Below, in pieces: positions 55,201 through 63,840 of a DNA stretch of 64,000 nt. Positions within the stretch are counted from its first letter, which is position 1, and every line of letters begins with the position of its first letter. Origin of the DNA: Pelosinus propionicus DSM 13327 (GTDB lineage: Bacteria > Bacillota > Negativicutes > DSM-13327). The notes below the pieces were generated by a model. It saw nothing but the letters and a program-made list of their open reading frames with translations. It was not told the origin of the DNA and did not search any database. Location: the NCBI RefSeq assembly GCF_900114615.1, contig NZ_FOTS01000005.1, positions 99,468 through 163,467 of the forward strand, written 5' to 3'. The position numbers and the translations under genes are program-made.

Positions 55201-55637
55201 AAATCGAGGCAGTCTTGCAAAAACAACTTGATGTCAAACAGGCTGTAGTCGTAATGAAAGAAGATACTACAGGATATAAAAGCTTAGCTGCATTTATGGT
55301 GCCAGATAAATTCACAGATCTTATTGCAGGAAGCAAGCTTAAAGAAGCAATGAGAGAATTCCTCCCCGATTATATGATTCCTGCTTCCTTTGTGTATCTG
55401 GAGATGCTACCCTTGACTCTTAATTTGAAAGTGGACAGAAAAGTGCTGACAGCAGTCCCTGACTTTCAGCTGATAGAAAAGTATGGCTATAAAGAAATAA
55501 ATCATCTTATGAGCGTTACTATTAATGACAGTATAAAGACCATCGAAAGGAAAGAAAAGGATTCTAAGGCGGCAGCTCATTTTGCAGAGGACTTGACTAA
55601 GATCGATCATTGCAGGCGTAGTCAAAATTTCGGCTGA
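52221..55637 (+). CDS. Formyltransferase-adenylation loading protein (glycine code), frameshifted at its 3' end
   Basis: Residues 1 to about 190 are a formyltransferase with the catalytic Asn95, His97 (NFHDALLP) and Asp133; about 190-300 is its C-terminal domain. About 315-570 resembles the second half of a condensation domain but lacks HHxxxDG. About 575-1080 is an adenylation domain with TSGSTGRPKG near 738. Pocket residues, mapped by hand on the GrsA framework, read DILQLGMIW plus the invariant Lys, close to known glycine codes. It should load N-formylglycine. The frame ends in nonsense (KIDHCRRSQNFG) because a GATC duplication at 55601-55608 breaks the first ACP. ATG 52221 after GAGGAGAGGG is preferred to ATG 52179. 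Confidence 0.88.
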   Translation: MGNDGKFSCYIIGDGALLTACGELIIDSGHDIYGVISSNPSIREWAEDKGITCADHDSDYADFLKQKPFDYLFSIVYLSLIPRNVLALPQKMAINFHDALLPEYAGIHATSWAILNQEKQHGITWHEMVSAVDKGNILKQMIIPVEEGETAHSLNVKCYKAGVESFRDLAEELAKGSYSLTFQDLNRRMYYGKYQHPPAGCVLSWDSSAEEMDAAVRALQFGKYQNQLGIAKLAVNDEYIIVDQIIATKNKSDAKPGTIVAITDLSFTVATVSNDIEICSVRSIHGAQLSIFNFIKQYNLNIGSVLPKIDKKTSTKITALHKKISRFEDYWIKKMSKMDAAIWPGAIQNAEGIDSLHNSFVDFTIAEGFITYAEQDYGSRLASCLAAISTFLSKECKTNSVQIFLGYQELRADIQGVDTLFAVHVPMELELNDTFTFRDICDNARAEIQSVKEHKTFLHDLIVRTPQLKANSAVYEKKLLSFTVEYVKDLTDYSQQACNRYGISLLVPEKGNTWRIVFNEALLATTKAVNGTNRLAACMARAAATPDAPISKLTTLTDAEFHKAIYERNHTVAEYPRDKCMHELFKERVKQSPEKIAVLCRDESLTYMELEEKASRLAAFLNRVGVGKGTLVGIFMERSLDMLVGLLGVLKAGGTYVPIDPLYPGERILHMIEDADIKMILTQNEIKHKLPGSTAKVICLDTDWEEISKNSGKSSSRKYYSYSSKTVRPEDFAYVIFTSGSTGRPKGVEITQRGLTNFLCAMAKCPGFTKEDRILALTTICFDIAGLELYLPLITGGQVEILPTEIARDGFALKERVENEWATVVQATPATWEMLLEAGWDKRTSIKILCGGEALSRQLAQKLLERSNEVWNMYGPTETTIWSSVSKVNLREEITIGYPIGNTQFYIVDEHLNPVPDGVEGELCIGGDGLAKGYLNRPELTSEKFILNPYAADLQLKMYRTGDSAKYLPDGRVICLGRIDNQVKLRGFRIELGEIEAVLQKQLDVKQAVVVMKEDTTGYKSLAAFMVPDKFTDLIAGSKLKEAMREFLPDYMIPASFVYLEMLPLTLNLKVDRKVLTAVPDFQLIEKYGYKEINHLMSVTINDSIKTIERKEKDSKAAAHFAEDLTKIDHCRRSQNFG
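55601..55608 (+). other. GATC duplication causing a frameshift between loading protein and PKS
   Basis: GATCGATC stands where the second, near-identical ACP copy 330 bases downstream would imply a single codon pair. Removing four bases joins DLTKI directly to IAGVVKIS, matching DLTQLVAGVVKIS in the second ACP. As given, the upstream frame stops at 55637 and the downstream frame has no ribosome-binding site. Confidence 0.75.
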
Positions 55638-56091
55638 GAAGATTGATGCTGAAATTCCCATGGGTGAATATGGTTTTGATTCGATCCGGTTTACTGTGCT
55701 AAGTAAAAGAATTAAGGATGCATATAACATAGCTGTTACTCCTGCGCAATTTTATACTTATGAAACCGTTAATAAATTAATTGACTACATGTCAAGGAAT
55801 TATGAAGAGGAGCTAAGCAGACATTATGGCAAAGAGTCGAAACAGATACAGGAGTCGCTTTCCCAAACTAAAGTTGAAGCAGTCGATTCAGCGCATGAAG
55901 CCGCTTTCGATCTTTTTTCACGAGATCTCACACAGCTTGTAGCAGGCGTAGTCAAAATTTCGGCTGAGGAGATTGATGCTGAAATTCCCATGGGTGAGTA
56001 TGGTTTTGACTCGATCCGATTTACTGTGCTAAGCAAAAGAATTAAGGATACATATCATATCTCCGTCACTCCTGCACAATTTTATACCTAT
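55612..56091 (+). repeat. Tandem 330-bp ACP duplication
   Basis: About 150 bases from 55612 recur at 55942 with only a few changes, offset exactly 330 bases. Each copy encodes MGEYGFDSIRFTVLSKRIKD. The similarity at DNA level points to recent duplication or gene conversion. Confidence 0.85.
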
Positions 56092-59000
56092 ACGACCGTA
56101 AAGAAAGTAATTGAATTTCTTTGGCATACCTATAGAGATGAACTTCAAAAGTCGTATGGCAGCGTGTCTGCTGAAGTAAAGACAATTTCAGAGAAAAGTC
56201 AGCTTAAAAATCAGGAAACCAATCCTGTGGATGATTTCAACCAAACAAATATGGAATTCGATTCAGATCAGAGAAAATGGAAAAAAGAGCCCATAGCAAT
56301 CATTGGTATAGGAGGTACATTTCCTCAATCCCCTGATTTGGATACTTTTTGGGATCATATTGTAAATAAGAGAGATTTGATTACACCAATACCTCGGGAG
56401 CGTTGGGATTCCAATCATTATTATGCTAAAATCGCAGAGGAAAAGAAGATTCCTTTTGCAAAGTGGGGAGGTTTTTTAGAAGATGTTGATAAATTTGATG
56501 CAGCATTTTTTAATATTTCACCCCGTGAGGCTGAGCAGATGGATCCCCAGCAGCGTATCTTTCTTGAAACAGTATGGAAAGCAATCGAGATTGCGGGCTA
56601 TAAGGCATCAGAATTTTCTGGTACTAAAACAGGTGTATATGTTGGAGCTGTAAGCTCAGATTATTGGGATATGATGTTATGTTCCGGGCTTGAGGCTGAT
56701 TCGTATACCATTTCAGGGAATATCAACTGTGTGATTGCAAACAGGGTTTCTTATTTATTGAATCTTCAAGGGGCCAGTGCAACCATTGATACCGCATGTT
56801 CAAGTTCTTTAGTAGCAATTCATAGGGCTGTGAACGCGCTGCAACATGGTGATTGCGATATGGCAATTGCTGGCGGCGTTAATGTAATATTGAATCCTTT
56901 CATGCATACTGCTCTGGGAATCAATGGGATGCTTAGTGTGGATGGGCGGTGCAAAACTTTTGACAGCCAGGCAAATGGCTATGTAAGAGGAGAAGGGGCA
57001 GGAGTACTCATTTTGAAGCCTCTCAGCAAAGCCATTAAGGATGGTGACAATATTCATGCAGTTATTAGGGGTTCTTCTGAAAACCATGGAGGACGGACAA
57101 ATTCATTAACGGCTCCGAATCCTAATGCACAAGCCGATTTGCTTATCAATGCTTATAGTGAGGCACAAATCGATCCATCGACAGTAACCTATATTGAAGC
57201 CCATGGGACAGGGACTAGCTTGGGAGATCCAATTGAAATCAACGGCATAAAGATGGCCTTCGAAGAATTGGGTAAAAAGTGGGGAAGAATAGGAGCGGAA
57301 AAGTACTGCGGCCTTGGATCCGTAAAGAGCAATATAGGACATTTGGAAGCTGGTGCCGGTGTTGCAGGACTGCTAAAAATAGTACTAGCAATGCAAAAAG
57401 GCGTCCTGCCTGGAATGATTCATTTTAAGGAACAGAATCCGTACATCAACTTAGAAGAAACGCCGTTTTATATTGCAGCTGAAACACAGGAATGGGAACG
57501 GATAAGGGATAGTGCAGGGAAAACCGTACCAAGGAGAGCCGGTGTGAGTTCTTTTGGTTTTGGCGGCTCAAATGCACATGTTGTTCTAGAGGAATATTAT
57601 AATACGAAAGCAAAAGCTGAAATAAACGATCAGATTCTCAATATTTTTCTGCTTTCTGCCAAGAGTGAGGACAGGCTTAGAGCATATGCTGGAGATATGC
57701 TTGCATTTTTAGAAGAATTTGCAGCACGTGAGGAAAAAGGAGAATGGATAGGGACTTTTTTTACTGATATGATGTATACCTTGCAGATGGGGCGCGAGGC
57801 TATGAATAAAAGACTTGCCATCGTTGCTGCTAATATAAGAGAGCTGACTGAGAAGCTAAGACAGTACTGTACCGATGAAAAAGGAATAACACAAGTCTAT
57901 ACAGGAGCCGGAGGAGTGGAAACAAAGAACATTTCAGCCCTGTTTGAAGGAAGCAGTGGTAAAGAATTTCTTGCAACAGTCATAAGGCAAAAGGAATATA
58001 AAAATTTGGCTCATCTTTGGGTCGGAGGAGCAGAGGTAGATTGGAGCTTGTTATATAGCAGCCATTCTAAGCCCATACGAATCAGCTTGCCAACATATCC
58101 TTTTGCCAGGGAGCGTCATTGGCTGCCTATCAATAAAAATGTATTGGTAAATAAATATGAAGTACAGTCAGGGCGGCTCCATCCTTTGCTGCATCAAAAT
58201 ACTTCTGACTTTTTTGAACAGCGTTTTAGTTCAGTCTTCTCAGGGAATGAATTTTTTCTTAAGGATCATGTTGTTAAGGGGCAGCGAGTGCTGCCGGGCG
58301 TTGCTTATCTTGAAATTGCTCATGCGGCAGTCGTATTGGCTTCAGGTATTCACGAAAAACAGAATAATATTAAAATCAAGAATGTAACTTGGATTCGTCC
58401 GATGATTGTGGGAGACAAAGAATTGCAAGTACAAATCAGACTCTTGCCGGAAGAAAATGGAGATATTCATTATGAAATATTTAGTCAGTCAGAGTTGGGC
58501 GGCACTGCAGCAATCGTACATAGTCAGGGGCGTGCTGTACTGAGTCCGGTTACCGAACCTCCCCCATTAGATCTGCAAGCCTTACAAAGACAATGCAGTC
58601 ATGGCACTATTTCATCTGGTCAGTGCTATGACGCTTACAGGACTATGGGAATTGATTATGGGCCAGGGCATCAGGGCATCAAGGAAATCTATGTGGGAGA
58701 ATATCAGGTTTTGGCAAAGCTCTCTATGCCATCGTATGTTCGTGATATACAGGAAGAGTTTATTATGCATCCCAGCATAATGGATTCAGCCTTACAAGCA
58801 TCCATTGGCTTAATCATGAGCTATGGCGAAATAGAGCCTTCAAAACCAATTGTACCATTTGCCTTACAAGAGATTGAGATTTTTGGGAAATGTACATCTG
58901 CTATATGGGCTCATGTCCGTTATAGCAATGGAAGTAAACCAGACGATAAAATACAAAAATTAGATATTGATATATGTGATGAGCTGGGAGGTATTTGTGT

Positions 59001-62000
59001 ACGATTAAAGGGCTTCTCCGCCAGAGGAATGGAGAAAGATACGATTCAGAAAGAATCAGCAGCGGTTCTGGAAACGCTGCTGTTCCATCCCAGCTGGATA
59101 GTAAAAGATGTCAATGCAGAAGCTGCTTTCCCGAATGATATGCAGCAGATCGTAATCTTTTGTGAACCGGTTGAAATGGTTAAGGAAAAAATCAAGAGAA
59201 ATATGAACAGCAATCGTTACCTTATTTTACAGTCGAATCAGGAGCAGGTGGAGGAGCGGTTCCAATCCTATGTATTTCAAGTATTTGATGAAATTCAAAA
59301 TGTACTTAGAAGCAAACCTGGACACAATGTTTTAATTCAACTTGTTGTTTCAATACAAGATGAGAAGCAGATCTTTTCTGCACTTTTTGCCTTACTAAAA
59401 ACAGCTCAGCTTGAAAATCCCAAGGTATGGGGGCAATTGATTGAAGTGGAATTAGGGGAGTCTTGGGATAGACTTTCGGAAAAGCTGGCAGAGAATAGTC
59501 GCTGCCCGATGGATAGGAGAATTCAATATTTGAATGGCAAACGCCGGGTTGCTGTTTGGAGGGAAATAGAAAGCTCCCTGGAGGTTTTACCCATTCCATG
59601 GAAAGAGCAGGGAATCTATTTGATCACAGGAGGTGCGGGAGGTCTAGGGTTACTATTTACTCAAGAGATAGTACAGCAAGTTAAGAATCCGGTCATTATT
59701 TTAACGGGCCGATCTGCCCTTAACGAAGAAAAGCGTGAAAAACTGAAGAGATTGATGGAATTGGGGGCTAAGATCGAATACAGGCAGGCCGACATAACGG
59801 ATAAGAAAACGGTTATCAGATTGATCCAAAGCATTCAGGAGCAATTTGGTGATCTTCATGGCATTATTCATGCTGCAGGAGTAATCCGGGATAATTTTAT
59901 TATAAAAAAGACGAAAGAAGAAATACAGGAAGTTTTGGCTCCGAAGGTTTCAGGGCTGGTGTATCTGGATCACGCCACTAGAAATATGAAGCTGGATTTT
60001 TTCATTCTGTTTTCCTCTATATCAGGAAGTCTGGGTAATGTGGGACAGGCTGATTACGCTGTGGCCAATGACTTTATGAATGCATATGCCGGATATCGTA
60101 ATGGTCTGGCAGCAGCAAAACAGCGGCAGGGTCAGACGCTTGCCATCAATTGGCCTTTATGGCAAGAGGGCGGGATGAATGTTAACGAAGCAATCGAAAA
60201 AATGATGCGGAATATGGGTATGGCCGCCATGCCTACTGCCAGCGGTCTAAGATTATTTTATTTAGGGTTGAATACAGATAAGGATCAAGTGCTGGTAATA
60301 ACAGGCGAGCCAGGGCGAATACAGGAAAAACTGCTTTTAACAGCACAGTTCTCCCAGCCTGATAAAATCATTGCAGCATCAACTTTTACGGAAGCGGCTC
60401 ATGCCAGTAATCTGCTGGACAGAATCCAATCCCTTTTAATACAAATGACATCCAAGCTGCTTAAGGTCAGGATGGAAGAAATAGATAGTAATACTGAATG
60501 GAATGAATATGGTTTTGATTCCATTACATTCACCGAATTTGCCAATCAGCTCAATCAAGAGTATAAACTTGAATTAACACCTGTTATATTTTTTGAATAT
60601 CCAACTCTCCATCGTTTTGCTGAGTACTTGTTCGAAAGTTACCAGGCTGTATTTTCATCACAAATAGCAGGGCAAAAGGATACAGATTTTATTTCACCTA
60701 AAGACATTGATAATGGCAGTCAGCTAGAGAACATACAGATGATTTTGATCCAAGTCGTATCGAGCCTGCTCAAAGTTAGAGCCAATGATATTGACAGGAA
60801 TACGGAATTAAATGAATATGGATTTGACTCTATTATGTATACTGAATTTGCGAATCTACTGAATCAGGAATATAAATTTGAATTAACTCCTGCTGTATTC
60901 TTCGAATATTCTACCATTCAGAGTTTTGCAGAATATCTCACTAAAGAGTATCGTACTCTGCTGGCATCACAATTTGCAGCAGCTGTGAATGCTGAACAAA
61001 CCACGATATATGTGCCCGCAGAGGACCTGTATACGAAAAGTTATTCTCGATTTATAAGGACAATGCCCCTGGCGTTGGCCAAGGTAGATGAAAAAGAGCA
61101 GGAAGCCATTGCAATAATTGGTGTCAGTGGCATATTCCCCATGGCTAAAGATATAAACGAACTTTGGAAGAATCTTCTGGAGGATAAGGATTGTATTACA
61201 GAGATTCCTAAAAGTCGCTGGGATTGGCGGGAGTATTATGGTGATCCTGGGAAAGACATCAATAAGACTAACATTAAGTGGGGGGGATTTATTGATGGCA
61301 TAGAGGAGTTTGACCCTTTATTCTTTGGAATTTCTCCACGAGAAGCTGAATTAATGGACCCGCAGCAGCGCCTATTAATGATTTATGCCTGGAAGGCAAT
61401 TGAAGATGCCGGTTACTCGGCTCAAAGTCTTTCGGGAACGCAAACAGGAATTTTCGTAGGGACTGCAAGCTGCAGCGGCTATAGCGGCTTAGTATCGCTT
61501 TCTAATGCAGCACTTGAAGGATATTCTTCTACAGGTACGCTGCCGTCAGTAGGTCCGAATCGGATGAGTTATTTCTTAAATATCCATGGGCCCAGCGAAC
61601 CCATTGAAACGGCTTGTTCAAGTTCCTTAGTAGCGATCCATCGTGCTGTAACTGCGATAGAAAATGGAGCCTGTGAGATGGCGATTGCCGGCGGCATTAA
61701 TACAATGGTAACACCTGAGAATCATATCAGCTTTAATAAAGCAGGTATGCTCTCTGAGGATGGACGCTGCAAGACCTTCTCTGACCAAGCCAACGGTTAT
61801 GTACGAGGCGAAGGAGTAGGAATGCTGTTTCTAAAGAAGCTAAAAGATGCAGAAGCAGCCGGAGACCATATTTATGGGATTGTTAAAGGAACTGCTGAGA
61901 ATCATGGAGGGCACGCCAATTCTTTGACAGCTCCCAATCCCAAGGCACAGGCTAAGCTGCTGGAAACTGCATATACAAAAGCAGGAATTGATCCCAGGAC

Positions 62001-63840
62001 CGTTACCTATATTGAAGCCCATGGAACGGGTACTGCGCTTGGCGATCCTATTGAAATCAATGGACTGAAAGCAGCTTTTAAGGAGTTGTACCAAGCAACA
62101 GGAGATGCTGCAGCGACAAGCAGGCATTGCGGTTTAGGTTCAGTGAAGACGAATATTGGTCATTTGGAGCTGGCAGCAGGAGTAGCAGGTGTGATCAAAT
62201 TGCTGCTGCAGCTAAAATATAAAACTCTGGTGAAAAGTCTTCATTGCGATACGATAAATCCATATATACAGCTTACAGGCAGCCCGTTTTACATTGTGCA
62301 GGAGCAGACAGAATGGAAAGCTCTGCAGGACGCAGCAGGAAAAGAAATTCCAAGACGGGGCGGAGTGAGTTCCTTTGGCTTTGGAGGTGTCAATGCTCAT
62401 GTGGTAATTGAGGAATATATCCCCAAAGAGCAGAACATCAATCCAATTCCGGTCAATGCCCAGAATCCGGTACTGATTGTATTGTCAGCCAAGAATGAAG
62501 AGCGGCTGAAAGAACAGGTCCAGCAGTTGTTGACCACGATAGAAGAACAGCATTTTGAGGATTATCACCTGGCTGATATAGCGTATACCCTTCAGGTAGG
62601 GCGAGAAGCTATGGAGGAACGCTTGGCAGTGATGGCGGAATCCATTGCACAACTTAAGGAAAATTTAAAAAGCTTTTTAAACGAGCCGGAAAATACTAAA
62701 GATGTATATCGCGGACAGGTCAAGCGTAATAAAGATACTGTCGCTGTTTTTACAGCTGATGAAGATTTTGAACAAATAATTGATGTTTGGGCAGCCAAAA
62801 GAAAGTATAGTAAGATTTTAAATTTATGGACGAAGGGACTGTCTTTTGACTGGAATAAGCTTTATGGTGAGGCAAAGCCTCGAAGAGTCAGTCTGCCTAC
62901 ATATCCATTTGCCAAGGAACGTTATTGGGTATCCAGTGGAACTAAATCTGCTTCTGGTTTAACAGCTGCAACCGTTCTGCATCCGCTGCTGCATCAAAAT
63001 ATCTCTGATTTTTCTGAACAGCGGTTTATCTCAAACTTTACGGGGCAAGAATTTTTTATAAATCATACTGCTGTGAGTGGTCATCGGTCTTTGACAGCAG
63101 TTGCTTATCTTGAAATAGCGCGAGCAGCAATCTCGCATTCGGCGGGATCTTTTTATAAAGACAGAAATGAGATACGGCTGAAAAATGTGGTTTGGGCTAG
63201 CCCGGATGCAATCGGCGAGCAGGGGATTCAGCTGTATATCGGACTTTGTCCTGAAGAGAATGGAGAAATTTCTTACGAAATTTATAGTGAGAATGAAAAG
63301 TCTGATGCAAAGCTGCAAGTTTACAGCCAGGGAAGTGCAGAATTATTTTCCGCTGAAGAATCGCCAGCATTAGATATTGGAGCATTGCAAAAGGAGTGCT
63401 GCCAGACTATCCTTACATCTGTTCAAATTTATGAGAGGTTAGAGGGTATCTATAAGGCAGAGTATAAAGGGATTGAAAAGGTGTACGCAGGAGTAGGACA
63501 AGCACTAGCAAAGCTGACTTTGCCTTCCTCTCTTGCAGATACACAGCATCAGTTTATCCTGCATCCCGTTTTACTGGACGCTGCTTTGCAGGCAGCAATG
63601 GTTCTAATGGCTGGATTTGATAATGAAAGCATGTATGCTCTCCTTGCGTTACAAGAAATCGGGATCCTTTGCCCGCCGGATCTTACAATGTGGGCTCTAA
63701 TTCGTAATCCTAATGGCAGTGAAACCCAGGATGAATTTCCTGGGTTTGATATCAGCTTATTGAATGAACAAGGGAAGATTTGTATTCGGATGAAAGGCAT
63801 CAAAATACAGGAGAATACAGAAAGGAAGCTATTGAAATGA
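55660..63840 (+). CDS. Trans-AT polyketide synthase: ACP-ACP-KS-DH-KR-ACP-ACP-KS-DH
   Basis: Domains, numbered from the ATG at 55660: ACP1 (truncated at its start by the frameshift; phosphopantetheine Ser8), ACP2 (Ser118), KS1 (208-647; Cys380, His515, His561), DH1 (840-1125; His870 in HVVKGQRVLP, Asp1042), KR1 (about 1318-1535; TGGAGGLG, Tyr1466), ACP3 (Ser1621), ACP4 (Ser1724), KS2 (1814-2253; Cys1986, His2121, His2168) and DH2 (2440-2720; Asp2640 present, but Thr2470 stands where the catalytic His should be). There is no AT in either module, so the malonyl unit must come in trans. ATG 55660 has no ribosome-binding site and lies inside ACP1; the protein is probably a continuation of the previous gene. 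A short overlap joins it to the next PKS gene. Confidence 0.93.
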   Translation: MGEYGFDSIRFTVLSKRIKDAYNIAVTPAQFYTYETVNKLIDYMSRNYEEELSRHYGKESKQIQESLSQTKVEAVDSAHEAAFDLFSRDLTQLVAGVVKISAEEIDAEIPMGEYGFDSIRFTVLSKRIKDTYHISVTPAQFYTYTTVKKVIEFLWHTYRDELQKSYGSVSAEVKTISEKSQLKNQETNPVDDFNQTNMEFDSDQRKWKKEPIAIIGIGGTFPQSPDLDTFWDHIVNKRDLITPIPRERWDSNHYYAKIAEEKKIPFAKWGGFLEDVDKFDAAFFNISPREAEQMDPQQRIFLETVWKAIEIAGYKASEFSGTKTGVYVGAVSSDYWDMMLCSGLEADSYTISGNINCVIANRVSYLLNLQGASATIDTACSSSLVAIHRAVNALQHGDCDMAIAGGVNVILNPFMHTALGINGMLSVDGRCKTFDSQANGYVRGEGAGVLILKPLSKAIKDGDNIHAVIRGSSENHGGRTNSLTAPNPNAQADLLINAYSEAQIDPSTVTYIEAHGTGTSLGDPIEINGIKMAFEELGKKWGRIGAEKYCGLGSVKSNIGHLEAGAGVAGLLKIVLAMQKGVLPGMIHFKEQNPYINLEETPFYIAAETQEWERIRDSAGKTVPRRAGVSSFGFGGSNAHVVLEEYYNTKAKAEINDQILNIFLLSAKSEDRLRAYAGDMLAFLEEFAAREEKGEWIGTFFTDMMYTLQMGREAMNKRLAIVAANIRELTEKLRQYCTDEKGITQVYTGAGGVETKNISALFEGSSGKEFLATVIRQKEYKNLAHLWVGGAEVDWSLLYSSHSKPIRISLPTYPFARERHWLPINKNVLVNKYEVQSGRLHPLLHQNTSDFFEQRFSSVFSGNEFFLKDHVVKGQRVLPGVAYLEIAHAAVVLASGIHEKQNNIKIKNVTWIRPMIVGDKELQVQIRLLPEENGDIHYEIFSQSELGGTAAIVHSQGRAVLSPVTEPPPLDLQALQRQCSHGTISSGQCYDAYRTMGIDYGPGHQGIKEIYVGEYQVLAKLSMPSYVRDIQEEFIMHPSIMDSALQASIGLIMSYGEIEPSKPIVPFALQEIEIFGKCTSAIWAHVRYSNGSKPDDKIQKLDIDICDELGGICVRLKGFSARGMEKDTIQKESAAVLETLLFHPSWIVKDVNAEAAFPNDMQQIVIFCEPVEMVKEKIKRNMNSNRYLILQSNQEQVEERFQSYVFQVFDEIQNVLRSKPGHNVLIQLVVSIQDEKQIFSALFALLKTAQLENPKVWGQLIEVELGESWDRLSEKLAENSRCPMDRRIQYLNGKRRVAVWREIESSLEVLPIPWKEQGIYLITGGAGGLGLLFTQEIVQQVKNPVIILTGRSALNEEKREKLKRLMELGAKIEYRQADITDKKTVIRLIQSIQEQFGDLHGIIHAAGVIRDNFIIKKTKEEIQEVLAPKVSGLVYLDHATRNMKLDFFILFSSISGSLGNVGQADYAVANDFMNAYAGYRNGLAAAKQRQGQTLAINWPLWQEGGMNVNEAIEKMMRNMGMAAMPTASGLRLFYLGLNTDKDQVLVITGEPGRIQEKLLLTAQFSQPDKIIAASTFTEAAHASNLLDRIQSLLIQMTSKLLKVRMEEIDSNTEWNEYGFDSITFTEFANQLNQEYKLELTPVIFFEYPTLHRFAEYLFESYQAVFSSQIAGQKDTDFISPKDIDNGSQLENIQMILIQVVSSLLKVRANDIDRNTELNEYGFDSIMYTEFANLLNQEYKFELTPAVFFEYSTIQSFAEYLTKEYRTLLASQFAAAVNAEQTTIYVPAEDLYTKSYSRFIRTMPLALAKVDEKEQEAIAIIGVSGIFPMAKDINELWKNLLEDKDCITEIPKSRWDWREYYGDPGKDINKTNIKWGGFIDGIEEFDPLFFGISPREAELMDPQQRLLMIYAWKAIEDAGYSAQSLSGTQTGIFVGTASCSGYSGLVSLSNAALEGYSSTGTLPSVGPNRMSYFLNIHGPSEPIETACSSSLVAIHRAVTAIENGACEMAIAGGINTMVTPENHISFNKAGMLSEDGRCKTFSDQANGYVRGEGVGMLFLKKLKDAEAAGDHIYGIVKGTAENHGGHANSLTAPNPKAQAKLLETAYTKAGIDPRTVTYIEAHGTGTALGDPIEINGLKAAFKELYQATGDAAATSRHCGLGSVKTNIGHLELAAGVAGVIKLLLQLKYKTLVKSLHCDTINPYIQLTGSPFYIVQEQTEWKALQDAAGKEIPRRGGVSSFGFGGVNAHVVIEEYIPKEQNINPIPVNAQNPVLIVLSAKNEERLKEQVQQLLTTIEEQHFEDYHLADIAYTLQVGREAMEERLAVMAESIAQLKENLKSFLNEPENTKDVYRGQVKRNKDTVAVFTADEDFEQIIDVWAAKRKYSKILNLWTKGLSFDWNKLYGEAKPRRVSLPTYPFAKERYWVSSGTKSASGLTAATVLHPLLHQNISDFSEQRFISNFTGQEFFINHTAVSGHRSLTAVAYLEIARAAISHSAGSFYKDRNEIRLKNVVWASPDAIGEQGIQLYIGLCPEENGEISYEIYSENEKSDAKLQVYSQGSAELFSAEESPALDIGALQKECCQTILTSVQIYERLEGIYKAEYKGIEKVYAGVGQALAKLTLPSSLADTQHQFILHPVLLDAALQAAMVLMAGFDNESMYALLALQEIGILCPPDLTMWALIRNPNGSETQDEFPGFDISLLNEQGKICIRMKGIKIQENTERKLLK

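Noticed and set aside
55660..55830. Independent start of the PKS at ATG 55660
   Set aside because: No ribosome-binding site, and ACP homology continues upstream of the ATG into the previous frame.
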